From NCBI GenBank assembly GCA_963780865.1, contig CAWADT010000026.1:191880-255879 (forward strand): a stretch of 64,000 nt of DNA, in the 5' to 3' direction. A program made the translations under genes and the position numbers. Positions within the stretch are counted from its first letter, which is position 1, and the number at the start of each line of letters is the position of its first letter. Origin of the DNA: FEN-1073 sp963780865. GTDB taxonomy: Bacteria > Chloroflexota > Anaerolineae > Anaerolineales > RBG-16-64-43. Under the pieces are notes generated by a model. It searched no databases, was not told the DNA's origin, and saw only the letters and a list, made by a program, of their open reading frames with translations. Positions 25,895 to 32,271 of this stretch are shown here, piece after piece.

Positions 25895-26002
25895 GTACGC
25901 GGATTATACGGATTTCACGGATTTCGCGGAGAAGTAATTTCTAAAATTCAATAGGTGATTGTATTTTCCGTGTAATCCGGTTTTTCAGCGAAATCCGCGT
26001 AC
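25895..26002. repeat. GTACGCGGATT inverted repeat (CACGGATT family)
   Basis: Left arm GTACGCGGATTATACGGATT, right arm ...AGCGAAATCCGCGTAC, AT-rich centre. Other members: 26836-26944, 47578-47677 and 48547-48653. The arms are built of repeated GGATT(T/A)CACGG words. Confidence 0.75.
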
Positions 26003-26066
26003 CAAATCATCGAAGACGTGCCATATCGCGGTTTCATTTCGAAAACTATCGGTATGAGGAAAAAAC

Positions 26067-26645
26067 CTAATAATACTTCTCTATCCCCCCGAACCCGAAC
26101 TGTGTGTTCTTCGCCGTCATCTGCAGAAAGTAACGCAGACGCTTTTGGAATTCCGCGGGCCGGTTGCGGGCTCCGTCGATGAAGGCGATCCGGATCCGTT
26201 TGTAGCCCGCCGAGAACTTCCGGAAATTCTTCCACGCCGCGGGGTTGGCTTTGATCACCGCGAGGAGATCCGGCGGGATGCGGAACCGCTTCGGCGGCGG
26301 CTTCCCAATCGCCGCCAGCACCTCCTTGGCCACCTTGCCTTTCGCGATCAGCGCCGCGAGCCGTTCCTTGTTCGCCTGCGAGTAGGGCGTCTTGGGATTT
26401 CTGGGCGAGAAGCGCTGGGCGTAGCGGTCCGCGTCGATCCGCCGGACGGTGCTGTCGATCCATCCGAAGCAAAGCGCTTCCTCGACCGCTTCATTATAGG
26501 TAACGCGCGGTTTCCCGGTATGCTCTTTGTAATATATGAGATAGATTTCCTTCTTGGAACGGAAATGCTCCTTCAACCAATCGCGCCAGATTTTGCGCTT
26601 GGCCGCATAGAAAAAATTCTTTTTATCAAAGCTGCTTTTCGCCAT
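26067..26645 (-). CDS. YdeI/OmpD-associated family protein
   Basis: A 192-residue protein of the YdeI/OmpD-associated family. The signatures are IYLIYYKEHTGKPRVTYNEAVEEALCFGWIDS near 30-65 and QRFSPRNPKTPYSQANKERLAALIAKG. A C-terminal KRFRIPPDL...NFRKFSAGYKRIRIAFIDGA follows. In some bacteria a member is linked to resistance to cationic peptides; the biochemical role is not known. It is framed by two CACGGATT inverted repeats. Confidence 0.88.
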   Translation of the reverse strand: MAKSSFDKKNFFYAAKRKIWRDWLKEHFRSKKEIYLIYYKEHTGKPRVTYNEAVEEALCFGWIDSTVRRIDADRYAQRFSPRNPKTPYSQANKERLAALIAKGKVAKEVLAAIGKPPPKRFRIPPDLLAVIKANPAAWKNFRKFSAGYKRIRIAFIDGARNRPAEFQKRLRYFLQMTAKNTQFGFGGIEKYY

Positions 26646-27016
26646 AAGCCCGGATCACCTAAACTGGATTGAAGGATCTGTTTATTAATATGGTATTCCC
26701 TCGGCGGAAGGATTGCATCATCGGATGCAATCGTCAGGGAATCTTCATAATACAAAGGCTCGGAGAATATCTCGCGACGCGAGCGGCATTCCTTCCTCTA
26801 CTAATAAAGTGTACGCGCAAAATGCAGAAGATCCAGTACGCGGATTATTCGGATTCTGCGGATTTCGCGGATTATTCTTTCAGAGAATCCCTCTGAAGAT
26901 TCTTTCCATCCGCTAAATCCATTTTCTTCCGTGAAATCCGCGCACAAAGATCTGATCGGACGCGATAGGTTTGAACAATACGAAAAATGGATAGCGACAA
27001 ACCGGATCCAACGGGT
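26646..27016. repeat. Gene-free stretch with a GTACGCGGATT inverted repeat
   Basis: The inverted repeat runs from 26836 (GTACGCGGATT) to 26944 (AAATCCGCGCAC) and belongs to the CACGGATT family. The stretch 26646-26835 contains nothing I can identify. Confidence 0.65.
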
Positions 27017-27670
27017 TCAGCCGCCTTCCACCTTGGTTCCGCACTCCGCGCAGAACTTCGCGCCAGCCTTGAGTTTGGCGCCGCACTGGGTGCAATGCGC
27101 TTCGGACGAGATCTTGGCGCCGCACTCGGGGCAAAACTTGGCGTTGGCCGCCAGCGGCGCGTTGCACTTCGGGCAGGTGGCGCGCACGCCATCCCGCCAG
27201 CTTTTCTCCTTCAACATATCCAGGTCTTCTTCCGCCACTTTGGAATGGGCCCAAATTTCCTCCACCGTGCGGCTGGATTGCGCGGCCGCCATCTCGACGC
27301 CCAGATCCGGCGAGCATTCCTTGCACAGGCCTTTGGCATTGTTCCAGCAGCTGCGGCGGCAGACCCATTTGGAACAGCGCGGGCATTGCACGAAATCGGG
27401 TTTGAGTTCCTGCATCGCCTTGACGAAGGCGTCATCGCGGGCTTTTTTCCATGCGGCCGAACGCGCCCGTTCGCCGACGTTCGCGGCCTGCCCAAAAACT
27501 CCCCCAAATAAACTGCTGGCGGTATCGAGCGCGCTGGATACCGTTCCCAGGCCAAACGCCTGGAATTCGGTGCGGAAGCCTGTGCCGCAGCGGTCGCAGT
27601 TGAATTCGAATTGGAATCCTTGCTCGGTGCTGAGGTCGGAATAATTTTGGGTGAATTCGATTTTGGTCAC
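27017..27670 (-). CDS. Zinc-ribbon protein
   Basis: A 217-residue cytosolic protein with repeated Cys pairs. An N-terminal CDRCG, a middle CPRCSKWVCRRSC...CKEC, then two zinc ribbons near the end: CPKCNAPL...FCPECGAK and CTQCGAKL...FCAECGTK. Between them lies a Gly/Ala-rich stretch around FGGVFGQAANVG. Double zinc ribbons of this type mediate protein or RNA contacts; no catalytic motif is seen. It lies between proB and proA, 19 bases downstream of proB, and may share its transcript. Confidence 0.85.
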   Translation of the reverse strand: MTKIEFTQNYSDLSTEQGFQFEFNCDRCGTGFRTEFQAFGLGTVSSALDTASSLFGGVFGQAANVGERARSAAWKKARDDAFVKAMQELKPDFVQCPRCSKWVCRRSCWNNAKGLCKECSPDLGVEMAAAQSSRTVEEIWAHSKVAEEDLDMLKEKSWRDGVRATCPKCNAPLAANAKFCPECGAKISSEAHCTQCGAKLKAGAKFCAECGTKVEGG

Positions 27671-27689
27671 GAAAGTCTCCTGGATGGGA

Positions 27690-28796
27690 TTAAAGGATGA
27701 TCAGATCGTTGCGGTGGATCACTTCGTCGCCGAAATTGAATCCGAGGATCTCCTCGATCTCGTCGGATTTCTTCCCGATGATGCGGACCAGCTCGCTCGA
27801 GCCGTAATTGGAAATCCCGCGCGCGATCTCGCGCCCGGCGGAATCCAGCACGCGGATCGAATTGCCGCGTTCAAACGCGCCCTCCACCGCTTTGACCCCG
27901 ACCGGCAGCAGCGAACTCCCGCGGGAGAGCGCCTGGGCCGCGCCGGGATCCACCCGAACCGCGTCGGCGGCCCGCCCCCCGGCGAGGATGTAGCGTTTGC
28001 GGCTCTCCACCGAGCTCGCCACCGGGAGGAAGCGCGTCCCGACCGTCTCGCCCGTCGCGGCGCGCAGCAGCACGTCGGGCATGTTCCCCGCCGCGATAAC
28101 CACCGTGGTGCCCGAGCGCCGCGCGAGGTCGGCTGCCTGGAGTTTGGTCAGCATCCCGCCGGTCCCCAGACCGCTTTCCGTGCCCTTGGCCGCGTTCCAC
28201 AAGGCTTTGGGAATCTCCGGCTCCGAGACTTCGTTGACCAGGATCGCGTCCGGATCGGAACGGGGGTCGGCGGTGTAGAGCCCCACCTGGTCGGTGAGCA
28301 GCAGCAGCAGGTCGGCGTCGATGAGGTTGGCCACCAGCGCCGAGAGGTTGTCGTTGTCTCCCACGCGGATTTCTTCGGTGGCGACCGTGTCGTTTTCGTT
28401 GATGATCGGGATCGCCCCCTGGTCCAGCAGAGCGGTGAGCGTGTTGCGCGAGTTCAGGTAGCGCCGGCGGTCGGCCAGATCCGCGCGGGTGAGTAGCACC
28501 TGGGCGATGGTCAGGGAATACAGGCCGAAGACTTGTTCGTAGAGCGCCATCAGCCGCGGCTGGCCGATCGCGGCCAGCATCTGTTTGGCGGGCAGGCCTT
28601 TGGGCAACTGGGGGAAGCCGAGCCGCTCGCGACCCGCCGCCATCGCGCCGGAGGTGACGAGCAGCGCCTCTATGCCGCGCCCGCGCAACGCCGTGGTCTG
28701 GCGCGCGATGTCCACGAGATGCGGCATGGAAAGGTGGGTCGTGCCGGCGGTAAGCGTCGAGGTTCCTAGTTTGATAACGATGCGATGAAAAGACAT
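27690..28796 (-). CDS. proB: Glutamate 5-kinase
   Basis: ProB, 368 residues, phosphorylates glutamate to gamma-glutamyl phosphate, the first step to proline. The amino acid kinase domain shows RIVIKLGTSTLT, LLVTSGAMAAGRERLG, PIINENDTVATEEI, FGDND-like VGDNDNLSALVA and GTGGMLTKLQAA. A C-terminal PUA domain (about 275-365) completes the long form. ATG 28796 is chosen from homology; an in-frame start 33 bases earlier is not conserved. Feedback by proline is expected for the family. Confidence 0.96.
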   Translation of the reverse strand: MSFHRIVIKLGTSTLTAGTTHLSMPHLVDIARQTTALRGRGIEALLVTSGAMAAGRERLGFPQLPKGLPAKQMLAAIGQPRLMALYEQVFGLYSLTIAQVLLTRADLADRRRYLNSRNTLTALLDQGAIPIINENDTVATEEIRVGDNDNLSALVANLIDADLLLLLTDQVGLYTADPRSDPDAILVNEVSEPEIPKALWNAAKGTESGLGTGGMLTKLQAADLARRSGTTVVIAAGNMPDVLLRAATGETVGTRFLPVASSVESRKRYILAGGRAADAVRVDPGAAQALSRGSSLLPVGVKAVEGAFERGNSIRVLDSAGREIARGISNYGSSELVRIIGKKSDEIEEILGFNFGDEVIHRNDLIIL

Positions 28797-28890
28797 CCTC
28801 TGCTGTCCCCGGGGAAAATTCCTTTGCAAGTTGTTATACCACAGAAAAAAAACAAAAATGCCTTAATAAATCTCCTCGGTTCCCTAGTGT

Positions 28891-29356
28891 TTAGTCGGAG
28901 GCACCGCCGGGAGATAGATCGAGCGCGAAGTACATATCTCCTTCTCGGACGTGTGTGACCCGGAAGCCGTGCTTTTGATAGAAAGCCACCGCTTCGACCC
29001 AGGTGGAAGTGGTCTCGAGGATGATCCTTCGGAAACCTGCGGCCCGGGCGTTCGCCAGGAGCCTTCCCAGGACCGCGCTTCCGATCCCCCTTCTTCGCTC
29101 GGCGCGCGCGACCGACATCCTGACGATCTCCGCGTCGCCGTTCGAACGCGGGAGGAGCGCTCCGGTCGCGACGATTCGGGCGCCCAGGGTGGCTACTAGG
29201 AAGGCTCCTCCGGTATACGATGCTGCGATGTCGTCGAGATTCTGGATTCCGACGCGCGTCGATCGTCCCCCAATGCTCTTTCAACCCTTCCAGAATCAGG
29301 GCTTTGGCTTCGGCTTGATCCTCCGGGCGAAATTGGCGGATGGACAAATCGGTCAT
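28891..29356 (-). pseudogene. GNAT acetyltransferase broken by one extra base
   Basis: The front reads MTDLSIRQFRPEDQAEAKALILEGLKEHWG, a typical GNAT opening. At about 29239-29244 (GATTCT) one base must be dropped, after which the frame reads NLDDIAASYTGGAFLVATLG and then the acetyl-CoA loop RRRGIGSAVL (Q/RxxGxG/A) and FYQKHGF. The combined 155 residues form a complete small acetyltransferase. Substrate unknown. Either a recent pseudogene or a consensus error. Confidence 0.82.
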
Positions 29357-29466
29357 CCGCCAATTATCGGCCCTCCCGCTTCCGGAGGCAATGGTTTGAA
29401 TTCCGGGGAGGGCTTGAACTACGACGCCGCGTAGGGATAATGAGGCATGGACATTCGTTTTATTTT

Positions 29467-29622
29467 AACAGGCTGTTGAAAAGCGTTGATTTTGTTTTAG
29501 CCATACGCACCCGCCCCCCTTTCATCTTCCCATTTTCCAATGGAAAATGGGGGGAGCGAGGGAGGATGGTTTACCACAGAGAAGGTGACACCAGCATGAA
29601 TTGAGTTTTTCAACATCCTGTT
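29467..29622. mobile_element. MITE-like unit A with AACAGGCTGTTGAAAA ends
   Basis: Left end AACAGGCTGTTGAAAA (29467-29482) and right end TTTTTCAACATCCTGTT (29606-29622) are inverted copies enclosing 156 bases with no ORF. The right end abuts the left end of unit B, so the two are head to tail. The build suggests a small non-autonomous element; no matching transposase is in the window. Confidence 0.6.
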
Positions 29623-29814
29623 AACAGGTTGTTGAAAAAAGCAGCATAGGCGGTCGAGTAGCTGTTTTTGCGTATCCCCGGCCCGACCTGCCGGGGCGGG
29701 CGAGACCACCGGATTTCAGCGGGGTCTCGATACGCCCGCATAGAACGCGGGCTACCCCGGCCTCGCTCCGCGAAGCGGGGCGGGGCTCGACCGGCTTTTT
29801 CAACACCCTGTTAA
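29623..29814. mobile_element. MITE-like unit B with AACAGGTTGTTGAAAA ends
   Basis: Left end AACAGGTTGTTGAAAAAA (29623-29640) and right end TTTTTCAACACCCTGTTAA (29796-29814). The 192 bases hold GC-rich palindromic material but no gene. It shares its left boundary with unit A. Confidence 0.6.
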
Positions 29815-29926
29815 GAATATTTCCGGCGGATCTTGCGCCAGGCTGCTTGACGGGAGAATTGAAAAACAATAATAATGAGGACGGCTATTCATGGGTATGC
29901 GGCTCGCACCCGGGCCGGAGGCCATT

Positions 29927-30499
29927 ATGCGAAGAGTCATGTATGCCATGTCGGTATCGCTCGACGGTTTCATCGAGGCGGTGAACGGGGATCTTCGCTG
30001 GTCGTATCCCGATGAAGAATTGCACCGTCACTTCAACGAGCAGGAAGCCACGATCGATCTTCACCTCTATGGGCGGCGGCTGTATGAGAACATGGCGGCT
30101 TTCTGGCCGACGGCGGACGAGAACCCAGCGGCGCCGAGCGCGGAGATCGAGTATGCCCGAATCTGGAAGGATATGAAGAAGATAGTATTTTCCAGGACAC
30201 TTAAAACGGTCGGCTGGAATTCTCAACTGGCAAGCGGGGATATCGCCGAAGTGGTGAACCGGCTTAAAGCGCAACCGGGCAACGACATGAGCGTCGGCGG
30301 CGCAGGCCTCGCCTCGGAGTTCATGCAACTCGGCCTGATCGATGAATACCGGCTCTACGTCCACCCGGTGGTGTTGGGGGGCGGCAAGCCGATGTTTCCC
30401 CACTTGCGAGAGCGGATCAACTTACGGCTCGTGGAAACACGCGCCTTCGGATCGGGCGTCGTTCTCCTAAAGTACCAGCATGCGGACGAGCCTATGTGA
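29927..30499 (+). CDS. RibD C-terminal-type reductase (dihydrofolate reductase-like), copy 1
   Basis: A 190-residue protein of the RibD C-terminal/DHFR fold. The start MSVSLDGFIEAVNGDLRW, the middle LYGRRLYENM and the NADPH-site SVGGAGLASEFMQLGLIDEYRLYVHPVVLGGGKPMF are typical. Family members reduce pteridine- or flavin-precursor-like substrates with NADPH; many are uncharacterised. ATG 29927 has GGAGG six bases upstream and is preferred to ATG 29891. A paralogue of the same family is at 37287-37853. Confidence 0.9.
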   Translation: MRRVMYAMSVSLDGFIEAVNGDLRWSYPDEELHRHFNEQEATIDLHLYGRRLYENMAAFWPTADENPAAPSAEIEYARIWKDMKKIVFSRTLKTVGWNSQLASGDIAEVVNRLKAQPGNDMSVGGAGLASEFMQLGLIDEYRLYVHPVVLGGGKPMFPHLRERINLRLVETRAFGSGVVLLKYQHADEPM

Positions 30500-30640
30500 C
30501 GCTCAAGCCGGATCACGCTGGGATGGACCCGCATGCCCATCGCGGCGCTCGCCGCAAGGGGGAAAAACCCGCCGATGCGCCCGCCTCGGCGCCGGGATAT
30601 CCCCGTAATCGCCAGATCCCCGGGCAGGGAGGGTGGCACA

Positions 30641-31324
30641 ATGGATAAAAAGCTTATCGCGCGATACATCCTGGACGCGAGCCTGAGCCTCGTCGGCGCG
30701 GGCGTGTTCCTGTTCTGGGCGGCCGGGAGGATCGACTGGTGGCCGGCCTGGGGCGTGCTCGCGGTGAACGCGGCGATGATGGCGGCGATGGGTTTCGTCA
30801 TATTCCGCCGTTATCCGGAACTTGCGGCGGAACGCCTCGCACCGCCCAAGGGAGCCAAACTTTGGGATACCGCCATCATGAGCACCGTCCGTCTATTACA
30901 ATTGGCGCGTTACATCGTCGCCGGGCTGGACGAGCGCAACGGCTGGACGCGAGGATTTCCAGCCGGGATTCAAATAGCGGCTTTGGTTGTAAGTTTCCTG
31001 GGATACGCCGTCATCCCATGGTCGGTAGCCAACAATAAATTCTTCTCGCAGATCGTGCGGATCCAATCCGACCGCGGGCATACCGTCGCCGCGGGCGGGC
31101 CGTACCGGTTTGTGCGTCATCCCAGCTACCTGGGAATGATCGCGTTTGAACTGGCTGTTTCGATTATGCTTGCGTCGTGGGGAGCGCTGATCATCAGCCT
31201 CGGGAACGTCTTCCTGCTCATCCTCCGCACCGCGCTCGAGGATCGCGCACTGCAAACAGAGCTGCCGGGTTATGCGGACTACGCCCAGGGGGTGCGCTAT
31301 CGGCTGTTGCCGGGAATTTGGTAG
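30641..31324 (+). CDS. Isoprenylcysteine carboxyl methyltransferase-family (PEMT/ICMT-like) membrane protein
   Basis: A 227-residue membrane protein with about five hydrophobic helices. The C-terminal catalytic core shows GPYRFVRHPSYLGM and a late LEDRALQTELPGYADYAQ, the SAM-binding signature of the ICMT/PEMT group. It probably methylates a lipid or hydrophobic small molecule at the membrane. ATG 30641 with GGGAGGG upstream is chosen; the open frame begins further upstream without homology. No partner is adjacent. Confidence 0.88.
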   Translation: MDKKLIARYILDASLSLVGAGVFLFWAAGRIDWWPAWGVLAVNAAMMAAMGFVIFRRYPELAAERLAPPKGAKLWDTAIMSTVRLLQLARYIVAGLDERNGWTRGFPAGIQIAALVVSFLGYAVIPWSVANNKFFSQIVRIQSDRGHTVAAGGPYRFVRHPSYLGMIAFELAVSIMLASWGALIISLGNVFLLILRTALEDRALQTELPGYADYAQGVRYRLLPGIW

Positions 31325-31350
31325 GCCCTTTTACAACCGATCGAATTCTA

Positions 31351-31422
31351 TCCACCAAGGACACGAAGGGTCACGAAAACTTTCTTATTAATTTGATGAA
31401 TCTTCGTGACCTCTGTAGATGG
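31351..31422. repeat. CACGAAG inverted repeat
   Basis: CCACCAAGGACACGAAGGGTCACG pairs loosely with TTCGTGACC...GTAGATGG across an AT-rich centre. Same type as 15897-15967. It lies in the gene-free stretch 31325-31578. Confidence 0.5.
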
Positions 31423-31578
31423 TTTTTTGGCTTCGGTCAATTCTACGTTGAGGCGGTTGCCTTACGGGTAACCGGGGCTGCGGAATCAGGAAGCTCACCC
31501 ACACTGGGAATAAATTTATCTACAGTCAGCGTAGCAGGCCGAGGCGGACTACTGAACCGCTCGGCGTGTTTTGCGGGC

Positions 31579-31608
31579 TTGACAATCGTTTTCTGGCAAT
31601 GCTATGAT
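31579..31608 (+). promoter_or_regulatory. Sigma-70-type promoter of the TetR gene
   Basis: TTGACA (31579-31584) and TATGAT (31603-31608) are separated by 18 bases. The expected start of transcription falls about 31615, inside the GACC repeats. Confidence 0.8.
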
Positions 31609-31612
31609 GCTC

Positions 31613-31644
31613 CCGACCGACCGACCGACCGACCGGTCGGTCGG
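31613..31644. promoter_or_regulatory. GACC repeat and 20-base palindromic operator
   Basis: A run of CCGA units leads into a perfect palindrome at 31625-31644, arms CCGACCGACC / GGTCGGTCGG. It covers the predicted start site and ends ten bases before the TetR start codon. GACCGACCGGTCGGTC-type sites are typical of TetR-family autoregulation, so the downstream repressor is the natural ligand. Confidence 0.75.
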
Positions 31645-31654
31645 GAAGTGCAAT

Positions 31655-32233
31655 ATGATAAAAAACGATACCCGCGAAAAAATCCTGCAAGTGGCGGCCA
31701 AATTATTCATTCGCCAGGGGTATACGGCCACTTCGATTTCCCAGATCGCCGGGGAAATCGGGATCGGGAAAGCCACCGTTTACCACCACTTTCCCGACAA
31801 GGAGGCGATCGTCTACGCCCTCCTCGACCGGAGCTCCTCCCGCGTCCACGAAACGCTCTCGGCGGTGAATGCCGGAAATGACCCGCACAAGCAGATCGAA
31901 GCTATCGCCAAGGCCGGTATCCGCCTGCGGGGCGAATCGTTCGATCTCTTTCAGGTAATCCGGCGCGAGGTACCCGGCAGCCGGAACCGGGTGCACGCGG
32001 AGCTGGCTTCCTTCTTCGTCGACTACACCACCCAATTCACGGAAGCCATTCAAACGGGAATCCGGCGGGGGCTCTTCCGCCGCGTGGATCCCTCCGAGGC
32101 CGCGCGCACTCTGTTGACTATGCTGGCCGGTTTGTACGTCCAGATCTACCTGAGCGGAAACCGGATTGCGAATCCCGAGAAGACGATTCATTCCATGCTG
32201 GAGATTTTCTTCCATGGCATCGAGACCCGTTGA
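31655..32233 (+). CDS. TetR/AcrR-family transcriptional regulator
   Basis: A 192-residue repressor. The N-terminal HTH reads REKILQVAAKLFIRQGYTATSISQIAGEIGIGKATVYHHFPDKEAIV, a textbook TetR recognition helix. The C-terminal ligand domain is less conserved. ATG 31655 follows GGGAAG and lies just after the palindromic operator, so the gene is very probably autoregulated. It is followed after 38 bases by a phosphotransferase-like gene, which it likely controls. The inducing ligand may be the substrate of that enzyme. Confidence 0.92.
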   Translation: MIKNDTREKILQVAAKLFIRQGYTATSISQIAGEIGIGKATVYHHFPDKEAIVYALLDRSSSRVHETLSAVNAGNDPHKQIEAIAKAGIRLRGESFDLFQVIRREVPGSRNRVHAELASFFVDYTTQFTEAIQTGIRRGLFRRVDPSEAARTLLTMLAGLYVQIYLSGNRIANPEKTIHSMLEIFFHGIETR

Positions 32234-32271
32234 TCGTATCCCGAGACCGATGAAGAAAGGAATTATTTTTT

